Assembly (NCBI GenBank): GCA_016874115.1
Contig: VGVA01000008.1
Span: 1-48,478 of the forward strand
DNA from: Gammaproteobacteria bacterium
GTDB taxonomy: Bacteria > Pseudomonadota > Gammaproteobacteria > Methylococcales > Methylomonadaceae
Length of the DNA: 48,478 nucleotides
Direction: 5' to 3'
Of the stretch, positions 1-8,286 are shown piece after piece; within the stretch, counting starts at the first letter, position 1; each line of letters begins with the position of its first letter. Position numbers and translations under genes: made by a program. The notes under the pieces are model-generated. The model searched no databases. It saw nothing but the letters and a program-made list of their open reading frames with translations, and had not been told where the DNA came from.

Positions 1-1
1 T

Positions 2-139
2 AAGATACTCAAACACACCCTCAACCTCGGCCTACCGGACTGCTATGTCGAGCAAGGCACACGCGAGCAGCTTTTGTCGCATTGCAGGCTCGATACAAAC
101 GGGATTTTGCAGCAGATTGAGGAGTTTATAGGGCAGTAA
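2..139 (+). CDS. dxs: 1-deoxy-D-xylulose-5-phosphate synthase, C-terminal end (partial)
   Basis: The last 45 codons of a gene that begins outside the window. The frame enters at base 2 and stops at TAA 137-139. The tail carries the run NLGLPD, then YVEQGT, then a CRLDTNGI-like segment. This matches the usual DXS ending (an IGLPD motif, an acidic loop, then a GLDAxGI helix) in the transketolase C-terminal domain. DXS condenses pyruvate and glyceraldehyde 3-phosphate in the MEP isoprenoid pathway. Only the tail is visible, so the call rests on this short match. Confidence 0.75.
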   Translation, partial: KILKHTLNLGLPDCYVEQGTREQLLSHCRLDTNGILQQIEEFIGQ

Positions 140-263
140 TCGGTTATATACGGCATGATTTTCAGGCTGAGAGATTCGCCTCTGCTCATTAATTAATACC
201 GCTATAATAAAAGCCTGGAGCATGTTAGCCAGATGCCGACTTATGTAAGTTTGCGAGGTTTTT

Positions 264-1028
264 ATGTTAGAAACTATTGCCTTACCGGTACTATCTGATA
301 ATTATATCTACCTGCTTCATGATACCGTAAGCGGCGAAACGGCAGCGGTTGATCCGGCATTAGCGCAACCGGTATTAATGAAGCTGCACGAAAAGGGCTG
401 GCGGCTTGCAGCAATATTAAATACGCATCATCATTTCGATCACGTCGGCGGCAATTTAGAACTAAAAGCGCAAACGGGTTGTAAGATTATCGCCAGCGAC
501 TATGACCGCAACCGCATTCCCGGCATTGATGTGACAGTACAGGAGGGCGATGTCGTCCGTATTGGCGAGCACAAGGCCAAAATTATTTTTACGCCCGGCC
601 ACACGCTAGGCCATATCCAATATTATTTTGAGCAGGATAAGCTTTTATTCTGCGGCGACACCTTGTTTGCCTTGGGTTGCGGACGTTTGTTTGAAGGTAC
701 GGCGGAACAACTTTGGTATTCATTGCAGAAACTGAAAGCCATGCCGCCGGACACCCAGGTTTATTGCACCCACGAATACACTCAGAATAACGGACGATTT
801 GCCTTAACGGTAGAGCCGGATAATATGGTTTTGCAAGAAAGAATGGAATTTGTTAATCGTCTGCGCGCCCAAAATCTTCCGACCTTGCCGACAACAATAG
901 CCGAGGAATTGGCGACTAATCCGTTTTTACGAGAAGACAGCGCATCGATTAGGCATACGCTGGGCATGATCTCAGATGCACCGTCTGATGTGTTTGCAAA
1001 ACTCAGGCGATTGAAAGACAGCTATTAA
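264..1028 (+). CDS. gloB: Hydroxyacylglutathione hydrolase (glyoxalase II)
   Basis: A 254-residue cytosolic enzyme that hydrolyses S-lactoylglutathione to lactate and glutathione, the second step of methylglyoxal detoxification. The metallo-beta-lactamase fold is evident. The binuclear metal motif THHHFDH lies at residues 54-60, followed by TPGHTLGH, the bridging aspartate in FCGDTLF, and the last histidine in YCTHEYT. Length and the C-terminal helical part (a hydroxyacylglutathione hydrolase C-terminal domain) match the family. The gene stands alone after dxs. Its stop codon TAA lies inside an ATTAAT palindrome. Confidence 0.95.
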   Translation: MLETIALPVLSDNYIYLLHDTVSGETAAVDPALAQPVLMKLHEKGWRLAAILNTHHHFDHVGGNLELKAQTGCKIIASDYDRNRIPGIDVTVQEGDVVRIGEHKAKIIFTPGHTLGHIQYYFEQDKLLFCGDTLFALGCGRLFEGTAEQLWYSLQKLKAMPPDTQVYCTHEYTQNNGRFALTVEPDNMVLQERMEFVNRLRAQNLPTLPTTIAEELATNPFLREDSASIRHTLGMISDAPSDVFAKLRRLKDSY

Positions 1029-1123
1029 TACGTTTCCTCCATGCCGTCGGCATGATTGCGTTGTTCCTTCGGAATAACAGCGCCAGCGTTGTGATTCAAG
1101 ATTCAAGCAGATGAAAATTCGAA

Positions 1124-1507
1124 TCAATTTTTAATATATACGTTCCACGCTTTCAAATCGTTACAACCGTCGTGGCTTTCCGAGGTCACTTTTACCCAGG
1201 CTTTGCCTTCCCGGATCGGTTCGGGCAATTTGCCGATAATGTGGTAATTGCCGCTGCCTTTCCTATCTTTTTTGACATCGACCAATTGGTTATTGACCCA
1301 CACTTTAAGGGTGTCGGCGTCGGTATTTTCCGATGTCCAGAAGTTGAAATTTTGAAATTTGTTGACCTCTGAGTTTGCAGTCGGCGTTTCCTGCATGAAT
1401 TTAGGTTTGTGACACACCACCACAAAGTCGCCGTGATGACCGGTGCGCGGCCCGGCGTAGGCAAACGTCGAAGCCAACAAAAGTACGGCAAGTAGTGTAT
1501 ATTTCAT
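1124..1507 (-). CDS. Small secreted protein of unknown function
   Basis: A 127-residue protein. The start is the ATG at 1507, because it opens a textbook signal peptide (MKYTLLAVLLLASTFAYA, cleavage after AYA). A longer reading to 1615 only adds unlikely residues, and an AAGG lies about eight bases upstream of the chosen ATG. The mature part, about 109 residues, has two cysteines far apart (VVCHKPKF and HDGCND) and alternating hydrophobic strands, such as LKVWVNNQLVDVKKD and GKAWVKVTSESHDG. This suggests a small beta-sandwich domain with one possible disulphide. I recognise no family. It is convergent with gloB and probably periplasmic or extracellular. Confidence 0.7.
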   Translation of the reverse strand: MKYTLLAVLLLASTFAYAGPRTGHHGDFVVVCHKPKFMQETPTANSEVNKFQNFNFWTSENTDADTLKVWVNNQLVDVKKDRKGSGNYHIIGKLPEPIREGKAWVKVTSESHDGCNDLKAWNVYIKN

Positions 1508-1724
1508 GAATCGCCTTTTTAGTTCGTTATTAATGGATGAAGGGGTTAAACGGTAGAAAAAACCCTGGCAAAATGTTATTGCAAATACGATAAGGCGATT
1601 TCTGCAAGACTTCAATGATGCAGATCAAACTATCGATTGAAAATCGACCGGTTAGTTATTAATGATGATCGGCAAGGCGGAGTTAAATTGCTATAGGATA
1701 TATAACTGTTTGAATTTATTAATG

Positions 1725-1752
1725 TAAGCCGGGTTAGCAATAACCCGGTTTA
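1725..1752 (-). terminator. Hairpin downstream of the mtd pair
   Basis: A 12-bp stem (one G-T wobble) with a GCAA loop on the plus strand: the arms are TAAGCCGGGTTA and TAACCCGGTTTA. It lies 21 bases past the stop of the second mtd gene, where the minus-strand operon should end. The T tract is weak in that direction, so it may be a Rho-assisted or mRNA-stabilising hairpin. Confidence 0.5.
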
Positions 1753-1773
1753 ATCGAGTGACATCATTAAACC

Positions 1774-2676
1774 TTACATTTTCCTGGCTTTTGCAAACGC
1801 ATCGCGGAAATCAAGATATACGGGCTTATCGGTTTCTAATAATTCTTTTAACAGCAGATTTTGCAGTTGGTATTTCACGTTGCCGACCGCCAGTGCGCCG
1901 ATACCGACCGCTCCCGGAGAATTAATGGCATGGATTAATGGTGCGCCCATATCGCTGCGCTTAATGCCTTCAATGCCTAAAGGCGGAACAGCGTTGACAT
2001 CGCCCGCCACCAACAGTTGTTTGGCGTCATCCAGAATATCTTTGTTCAACACTTGAATACCGGCTTTGGCCGTGCAGAAAATGATGTCGGCATGCGTGAC
2101 TAAGCGCGCCTTGTCGGCATCGGAGCTGGCGTAAGTGCCTTTCAGTGTACAGCCGAAACGGCCATTGTATTCGTTGGCGACAGCCAGAGCGGTGTCGACG
2201 GACAGGTGGTCGGTTAAGGTGATATCCGCACCAGCCAACGAAGCGATTATGCCGGTGGCAATACCGACAGAACCGGTGCCGCCAAATACCACGCCGTGGC
2301 AATCCTTTAATTCTTTTCCATGTTTTTCCTTAAGCTGCTTCTCAACGCAGGCAACCAAAGCCGCAGCCGTGGTATATGCACCGCTAGGGTCGGCAAAGAC
2401 CGAGACTTCAAAGGGCGGTACCATGGCCTTTTTGGCGGCTTCCATCATGTCCACCGCCACTCCCAGATTACGGCCGCCGATGAAAATCGCCGTTTTTTTG
2501 ACGCCGCCTGGGCCGCGCGAAAAAATCGCATCCTGCACCAAGCCGTGTACACTCTCCAGCTTGACATTGCTGTACGGCATCATGACATCAAAACCGGCAT
2601 CCATTGCCATATTAATGTCGAAGGGACTGTTGTGGGGGTTAGGGTCTAACATGTGGAGGATGCTGCGTTTTTCCAT
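1774..2676 (-). CDS. mtdB: Methylene-tetrahydromethanopterin dehydrogenase paralogue (MtdB-like, NAD-type signature)
   Basis: A 300-residue enzyme of the tetrahydromethanopterin C1 oxidation pathway. It oxidises methylene-H4MPT, made from formaldehyde, to methenyl-H4MPT with NAD(P)+ in the cytosol. The N-terminal HMLDPNPHNSPFDINMAMDAG, IFIGGRN (residues 65-70), the VPPFEVSVFADPSGA loop (86-100) and the DVNAVPP loop match MtdB more closely than MtdA. The dinucleotide site is GGTGSVG at 132-138. The end of the next strand reads TLTDH, with an acidic residue at 156 that usually binds the ribose of NAD. The gene follows a close paralogue by 33 bp and is probably co-transcribed with it. Its upstream ribosome site is weak, which suggests coupling. 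It could be called mtdC-like; the cofactor call is inference. Confidence 0.85.
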   Translation of the reverse strand: MEKRSILHMLDPNPHNSPFDINMAMDAGFDVMMPYSNVKLESVHGLVQDAIFSRGPGGVKKTAIFIGGRNLGVAVDMMEAAKKAMVPPFEVSVFADPSGAYTTAAALVACVEKQLKEKHGKELKDCHGVVFGGTGSVGIATGIIASLAGADITLTDHLSVDTALAVANEYNGRFGCTLKGTYASSDADKARLVTHADIIFCTAKAGIQVLNKDILDDAKQLLVAGDVNAVPPLGIEGIKRSDMGAPLIHAINSPGAVGIGALAVGNVKYQLQNLLLKELLETDKPVYLDFRDAFAKARKM

Positions 2677-2709
2677 GGCTGATCTCGCTTTATTTTATTA
2701 ATTAATAGC

Positions 2710-3618
2710 TTACGAAGCCGATTTGATGTAATCCTGCGCTACTTCGAAAGCATGTTCAAAGTGCAGGTAAACGGGTTTGTTGGTTTCGATCATTCGTTTT
2801 AACAAGCGGTTTTGCGCCTGATATTTAATGTTGCCGATGGCTAACGCGCCGATGCCGACCGCACCGCTACCGGAGCCATTAATCGGTGTGCCGTTTTGCA
2901 TGGCGTCTACACCTGCAATACCGGCTGGCGGCACTGCGTTCACGTCGGCGGCGACTTTTAATTGCGGCGCAGAGGCAACCAGTTCCGCGCTCAATAATTC
3001 AATGCCAGCAGCGCCTGTTGCTACGACGATGTCAGCGGTTTTAATGTATTCGGCTTTGTCGGCGTCCGCACCGGCGGCAATGGCTATTTTGCCTTCGCCG
3101 AATTCAGTATTGCACATATCGGCAATACCCTGCGCTTTTTCCAGTTGGCGGCCGATAATTCTGACGTTTGCGCCCGCTTTGGCGGCGATAACTGCTGCTG
3201 CTTGCCCGACGGGGCCAGTACCGCCAAGAGCGATCATGTTTTTGCCTGTCAAGCCGGTATTGAATTTGCTATTGAGTTCACGTTCTACTGCCGCCATCAT
3301 ACCGGCTGCGGTGGTAAAGGCCCCGCTGGGATCGGCAAAAACGGAGACTTCGAAGGGCGGCACCATGGCTTGTTTGGCGGCTTTGAGCATGTCCATCGCC
3401 TGTTTGGTATCGCGCCCGCCGATAAAAATCGCCGTCCGTTTCAGGTTTTTGGTACTGCGTGAAAAGATGGCGTCCTGGACAAGACCCTGAACTTCGCCGG
3501 GTTCAACATTAATATAAGGCACCGCGGAAACCCAGCCCGCATCCATTGCCATATTGACATCGAATGGGCTGAGATTTTTTGCTGTGGTCAGCATGTGTAA
3601 GATGTAAGGTTTTTCCAT
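2710..3618 (-). CDS. mtdB: Methylene-tetrahydromethanopterin dehydrogenase (MtdB-like, NADP-type signature)
   Basis: A 302-residue paralogue of the next gene and first in the operon. It has the same MtdB hallmarks: SPFDVNMAMDAG (17-28), TAIFIGGRD (62-70), VPPFEVSVFADPSGA (86-100) and a DVNAVPPAGIAG loop. The nucleotide site GGTGPVG at 132-138 is followed by IIGRQLEKAQ, with Arg157 after the second strand, as in NADP-dependent MtdA (CGRKLDKAQ). This predicts NADP preference, unlike the neighbour, which has Asp at the equivalent place. The start has a clear GAGG site. The product feeds methenyl-H4MPT to formate production and NADPH to biosynthesis. Confidence 0.88.
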   Translation of the reverse strand: MEKPYILHMLTTAKNLSPFDVNMAMDAGWVSAVPYINVEPGEVQGLVQDAIFSRSTKNLKRTAIFIGGRDTKQAMDMLKAAKQAMVPPFEVSVFADPSGAFTTAAGMMAAVERELNSKFNTGLTGKNMIALGGTGPVGQAAAVIAAKAGANVRIIGRQLEKAQGIADMCNTEFGEGKIAIAAGADADKAEYIKTADIVVATGAAGIELLSAELVASAPQLKVAADVNAVPPAGIAGVDAMQNGTPINGSGSGAVGIGALAIGNIKYQAQNRLLKRMIETNKPVYLHFEHAFEVAQDYIKSAS

Positions 3619-3645
3619 GTGTGATCCTCAAGTAAACAGCGCGAG

Positions 3646-3674
3646 AGTATAAAAGATATTTGCTTATCTGAACA
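3646..3674 (-). promoter_or_regulatory. Candidate sigma-70 promoter of the mtd operon
   Basis: On the minus strand TATACT (plus 3646-3651) lies 17 bp after TGTTCA (plus 3669-3674), just upstream of the first mtd gene. The -10 matches five of six consensus bases; the -35 is weak. Confidence 0.4.
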
Positions 3675-3726
3675 CTGGTCGATTGATTAATACTGTTATG
3701 AATACAAGCATTAATTATTAATGAAA

Positions 3727-5997
3727 TTAATTCTTTATCTTATAATTCCAATACTTGCCAGATGATTTGCGCCACGTTTCCAGGTTGGGCCGTTGTTCGA
3801 TATCTGCGATTATAGCGCCGTCGTCCGCGCTTTTGCGCCAATTAATCTTATGGTTGCGGTAACGCGCCAGTACGTCTTCGTGCGGATGTCTGAACTGATT
3901 GCGGTAACCTGCAGGTATCAAAATAACTTCGGGTTTAACTGCATTTAGAAAACGGCTGGTTGATGATGTTTGGCTGCCGTGATGCGGTGCTATTAATAGG
4001 TTGGCGGCGAGCCGTTCCCGATAGGTTTCGGCCAGCCACGTTTCCGCATCGGCTTCGATATCGCCCGGCAATAACGCTGAGCCGTGCTGCGATTGAATGT
4101 GCAGCACACAAGAGTTGTTGTTATCCGAAGGAAATGTTTTAGAACCCGGCGACAAAATGGTAAACCTGACGTCATCCCACTGCCAGGACTGCTTAGCGGT
4201 GCAGGCAATCGGCGAATGCTGGCTTAGCATTGCCGGTACACTGGTGACGACTTGCCCGGTATTAATGGTTTTTAATAAAGATTCAGCGCCGCCGATGTGG
4301 TCGTTATCGCCGTGGCTGATAATTAAAGTATCAATATTATCAATACCCTGGCTACGCAGATAAGGAATAATCACGCTTTGCCCGCTATCGCTATGGGCAG
4401 AAAATTTCGCGCCGGTATCGTACACCAGCACATGTTTTGCGGTTTGCACCACGGCGGATAAGCCCTGGCCGACATCCAGTAAAGTCAGTTTAAAGGTTCC
4501 CGGGTTTGGCTTTTCCGCCGCTGAAAAAATCAACGGAAACAACATAACCAAACCGAGCCATCGTAGCGGTATGCCTTTGGGTGCGAGCAACAGCAGGATT
4601 GCCGGTACCGCAAACAGGAATGTCCACCAAGACAACTGCGGATGAGAAACGGTCGATAAGGGCAGGGCGGCAAGTTGAACCAGCAGCCACCATAAACCTT
4701 GCAAAATCCAATCGACCAGCAGAAACAGCTTTGCCGCCAGTAACGGGCTGATAAATAAGATTAATGTCGCCATTAGTGCAACGGGAACCGCGATTAAACT
4801 GATCAGCGGCGCGGCCAGCAAATTGGCCAGAGGGGCTATTAATGAAACCTGCTGGAAAAAAAATAAGGTTAATGGGGTTAAGCCAAGCGAAGCCACCCAG
4901 TTGATTTTAATACTGCCGCTAAGGAATCCTGGTTGTTGCAAGCGGCCTGCCAAGGTATAAATAATCAGGCTGACCGCAATAAACGACAGCCAGAATCCGG
5001 GTAGCAGCACAACCAGCGGATCCAGCAACAACACAGCCCATAAGGCTAAAGTCAAAACATGAAACGGTTTGCTGTGTCGCTGCCTGCTGACAGCAAGCAT
5101 TGCAATGGCAACCATGAATGCCGCCCGTTGCGCAGGCACCGAAAAGCCGGTAAGACCGGCGTATAAAAACGCCACTGACAAGGCAGACATGGCAGCGGCG
5201 CTTTGCGGCGAAATCGCGATAATACCGGTTCTGAGCTATATCTTTCTGATTATCCAATATGCCAAAGCGGCAATCAGGCCGATATGCGAACCGGAAATAA
5301 CCATTAAATGCGTGGTTCCTGTTTGCCGGAAAACCTCCCATTGGGTGGCGGTTAGACTACTGCCGTCACCCAGAGTGAGCGCTTTGATTAATGGCAGGTT
5401 AGGGTAGTTTGCCAGCAGGTTGTCCAGCCGATCGGCTAATTGTTGCCGCCAGCCACTTAAACCGAACGAGGCTTGCCGACTGGTAAGCAAAATGGGTTGC
5501 GGCCGGTCGCGGATATAACCGTTGGCTCCGATGTTTTCAACCAGCAACCAGCGTTCGTAATCGAAACCGCCGGGGTTAAAATTGCCGTGCGGCGGTTTAA
5601 GACGAACTGTTAATCGCCATTGTTGACCCGCTTTCGGCATTGTTTCGGGATGATACCAGGTAAGCCTCAGCTTGGCGGGAACGGTTCTGGCGGATTTGGT
5701 GACGGTTAAGTTAAAGCGGGTATGGTCGTTCTCGTATTCCGGTAGATCGGCAATAATACCCTCTATTTCAATATCTTTTCCTGCCAGCTGCTCCGGCAGA
5801 CGTTGTTCCAGGCGGTTAGCGGCAACAAGCGCCGCCCAAAGAAAACCGATGATTAAAAATACGCAGAGCCAGTAGCGGTAAAACGCCAGCACCAGCGCGG
5901 TACAGGCAACCGCAAGCAGGGCCGGTTTGTCCGGTAACTCCGGCAGTTGTTGCACCGATAGTACGCCCGTAAGAAAACATAAAGCCCGTGCAATCAT
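3727..5997 (-). pseudogene. comEC: ComEC/Rec2 DNA-uptake channel, interrupted by an in-frame amber codon
   Basis: The reading frame from ATG 5997 to TAA 3727 would encode about 756 residues, normal for ComEC, but TAG occurs at 5236-5238 with no frame change. The upstream part (253 codons) has the N-terminal membrane helices, the DUF4131-like domain and the start of the competence channel (VISGSHIGLIAALAYW). The downstream part continues in phase with 15 codons and then 487 codons from the next ATG at 5190. It contains the channel motif GFSVPAQRAAFM, many membrane helices and a C-terminal metallo-beta-lactamase domain (ISHGDNDHIGG, LLPGDIE, APHHGSQ). ComEC carries single-stranded DNA across the inner membrane during transformation. 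The gene may be a recent nonsense mutant, a readthrough case, two polypeptides or a base-call error. It is divergent from the DUF2062 gene. Confidence 0.85.
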
Positions 5998-6064
5998 TGC
6001 CGACCGTCATTAATCCGGTAAAAGTCTGATAAAATTAAGCGTATAGACGACATAATATGCGGTT

Positions 6065-6601
6065 ATGGCAAAGGAATTCATCGAAAAAATCATAAAAAAA
6101 GTGGTGCCCGATCCTAGCGTGATCAGCCAGCATAAAAGCTTGCAATTTTTGGGCGATCGATTGAACAGGCCTAACCTGTGGCATATTAACCGGCGTTCCA
6201 TCAGCGCCGCTATCGCCATCGGCTTGTTATTTGCCTGGATGCCGACGCCCACGCAAATGGCGTTCGCCGCCGCGGCGGCGGTTTTTTTTCGAGCCAACCT
6301 TCTGGTGTCGGTGGCTACGGTGTGGGTAACCAATCCGGTCACCATGCCGCCGTTATTTTATTTCGCTTACCGGGTCGGCTTGCATTTTACCGGACGTCCT
6401 TCGTCAGCGGATAGTTTCGTTTTTTCCCTGGAAGGGATATGGTCCGGTTTTGGCGATATTATCGGTCCGTTCTTGCTGGGATGCCTGCTTTTAGGTTTAA
6501 TGAGCGCAGTGGGCGGTTATATTGCCATGGATTCTTTCTGGCGCTATCAGGTTAGAAAGCGCTGGGACGAAAGAAAACGGAAACGGACAATTTCCGGCTA
6601 A
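6065..6601 (+). CDS. DUF2062 domain membrane protein
   Basis: A 178-residue protein with three hydrophobic segments (about residues 45-75, 84-106 and 130-155) between charged ends. The conserved region WMPTPTQMAFAAAAAVFFRANLLVS followed by TNPVTMPPLFYFAY is characteristic of DUF2062 proteins. The C-terminus is strongly basic (KRWDERKRKR) and presumably cytosolic. The function of the family is unknown; a link to envelope or polysaccharide processes is only suspected. It starts 67 bp from comEC in the opposite direction. Confidence 0.85.
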   Translation: MAKEFIEKIIKKVVPDPSVISQHKSLQFLGDRLNRPNLWHINRRSISAAIAIGLLFAWMPTPTQMAFAAAAAVFFRANLLVSVATVWVTNPVTMPPLFYFAYRVGLHFTGRPSSADSFVFSLEGIWSGFGDIIGPFLLGCLLLGLMSAVGGYIAMDSFWRYQVRKRWDERKRKRTISG

Positions 6602-6665
6602 GCGCTATTAATTTGCTTAAGCAACTGTCACACTTAATTTTTTACCGAAACATCTTATCAATATC

Positions 6666-7073
6666 ATGAATCAAGACACAATTAATCTTATCGAACAATA
6701 CTACGCTGCATTTAACAATGCCGATATGGACACTTTTCTGGGTTTATTAACAGATGATGTAATCCATGACATTAATCAAGGCAAGCGCGAAACCGGCAAA
6801 GATTCTTTTAGACAATTTATGGCGTGTATGAATTACAACTATAAAGAGCAACTGGTCGATATGGTTATCATGGCGACGCCGGACGGTAGCCGCGCGGCAG
6901 CCGAATTTGTCGTGTTGGGCAAATATTTACAGTCCGATGAGGGTTTGCCCGCCGCGCGCGGACAGGAATACCGGCTTCCGGCAGGCGCATTTTTCGAGAT
7001 CCGCGATGGTAAAGTGGCGCGGATTACTAATTACTATAACTTACAGGACTGGATTGCGCAGGTCAGCGCATAA
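6666..7073 (+). CDS. SnoaL-like / ketosteroid isomerase-related protein (NTF2 fold)
   Basis: A 135-residue single-domain protein. The opening IEQYYAAFNNADMDTFLGLLTDDVIHD is the classic N-terminal helix-turn of the SnoaL/NTF2-like cone fold. The strands ending in GAFFEIRDGKVARITNYYNLQDW are the conserved C-terminal pattern of ketosteroid isomerase-related proteins. There is no signal peptide, so it should be cytosolic. No substrate can be inferred. It is followed by a hairpin terminator. Confidence 0.8.
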   Translation: MNQDTINLIEQYYAAFNNADMDTFLGLLTDDVIHDINQGKRETGKDSFRQFMACMNYNYKEQLVDMVIMATPDGSRAAAEFVVLGKYLQSDEGLPAARGQEYRLPAGAFFEIRDGKVARITNYYNLQDWIAQVSA

Positions 7074-7109
7074 CGCGCGACCGGTTTTCCGGATCCGTCC
7101 CATTAACAT

Positions 7110-7161
7110 AGCCCAGGGTTGCAAGGTAAACCAGAGTGTTCTCCTTGCTGGGCTGCGTTTT
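7110..7161 (+). terminator. Rho-independent-type terminator after the SnoaL-like gene
   Basis: AGCCCA (7110-7115) and GCAAGG (7121-7126) pair with CCTTGC (7143-7148) and TGGGCT (7149-7154), separated by a five-base internal bulge, followed by GCGTTTTAT. Confidence 0.5.
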
Positions 7162-7202
7162 ATGGTAGAATGGCATTAACTATTTGAAAAATAAATAATT
7201 AG

Positions 7203-8126
7203 ATGCGTATTCTAACGATTAAAATTTTCCTGTTTTTGTTGGTTGCGGCTGGCGCAGTTAATGCGGCCGACGTGTTATCGGTTAATCGAATTGCCGACGG
7301 CGTGTATGTGCATTGGGGCGTGGTGGAATTTTCCGACAATAAGAACCACGGCGCAATCGCCAACATCGGTTTTATTGTTGGTGAACGCTGCGTTGCGGTC
7401 ATTGACAGCGGCGGCAACCCGGAACAAGGCGCGGCCTTACGGAATGCGATTGAAAAGACGACCGATAAACCCATCTGTTACGTCATTAATACCCACGTCC
7501 ATCCCGACCATATCTACGGGAATGCGGCGTTTAAGAGTGCTAACGTTAAATTTGTTGGCCACGACAAACTGGCGCGGGCCATTGCGTTGCGTAAGGATTT
7601 TTATCTGCAAAAAGCGCCGGAATTGCTGGGTATTCAGCTTATCGGCAGCGATCTGATTCCGCCCGATATTACCGTTAACGGTGAAATGGAGTTGGATCTG
7701 GGGAAGCGTGTGATCACTTTAACAGCCCATCCCGCCGCGCACACCGATAACGATCTCAGTGTTTACGACCGCAAAACGGATACGCTATGGCTGGCGGACC
7801 TGTTGTTTACCGAACATATTCCATCCGTGGACGGCAGCCTCAAAGGCTGGTTGGCGGAACTGGAAAAGTTGCAAACGAAATCGTTTAAACGCGTCGTTCC
7901 GGGGCATGGCAATCTGGTATCCGATTGGCCCGGTGGAATGCAGCCGCAAAAAGAGTATCTCAACACCTTATTGATGGAAGTCAGGACTGCCATCAAAAAA
8001 GGCGTTTATCTGGAAGACGCCGTGAAAACCGTCGGCCTTCAATTTAAGGACAAGTGGCGTTTGTTTGACGATTTTCACCGGAAAAACGTCACCAAAGCCT
8101 ATGCCGAGCTGGAATGGGAAGATTAA
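7203..8126 (+). CDS. Secreted MBL-fold zinc hydrolase, quinoprotein relay system type
   Basis: A 307-residue protein with a signal peptide (residues 1-22, ending AVNA-AD). The metallo-beta-lactamase fold carries THVHPDH at 97-103, later histidines in HPAAHTDND, the bridging aspartate in WLADLLFTEH, and the last metal histidine in VPGHGNL. The segment ADGVYVHWGVVEF, then NIGFIVGERCVAVIDSGG, is typical of the quinoprotein relay system zinc metallohydrolases. These are periplasmic proteins that accompany PQQ-dependent dehydrogenases. The fit with a methylotroph using PQQ methanol dehydrogenase is good, but no quinoprotein genes lie in this window and the substrate is unknown. Confidence 0.8.
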   Translation: MRILTIKIFLFLLVAAGAVNAADVLSVNRIADGVYVHWGVVEFSDNKNHGAIANIGFIVGERCVAVIDSGGNPEQGAALRNAIEKTTDKPICYVINTHVHPDHIYGNAAFKSANVKFVGHDKLARAIALRKDFYLQKAPELLGIQLIGSDLIPPDITVNGEMELDLGKRVITLTAHPAAHTDNDLSVYDRKTDTLWLADLLFTEHIPSVDGSLKGWLAELEKLQTKSFKRVVPGHGNLVSDWPGGMQPQKEYLNTLLMEVRTAIKKGVYLEDAVKTVGLQFKDKWRLFDDFHRKNVTKAYAELEWED

Positions 8127-8286
8127 CAGCTTGTTGCTTAACTATTATGCTTGCTTAGATCAAGCAAAATTGATTCGTACTGCGCTTAACACGTTAGTAA
8201 ACTCTGCTGCTTACGCGCCTATTTTTACCTTGCCATTGCTGCGCTCATAACGTTAAGCACCAACCTGTTCAACTACCGAAAAATTT

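Noticed and set aside
32-223. A 63-codon minus-strand frame at the left edge
   Set aside because: It is the shadow of the dxs C-terminus, which is read on the plus strand with clear family similarity.
2135-3490. Long plus-strand frames opposite the mtd genes
   Set aside because: They are low-complexity Ala/Pro/Ser products that mirror the real genes on the other strand.
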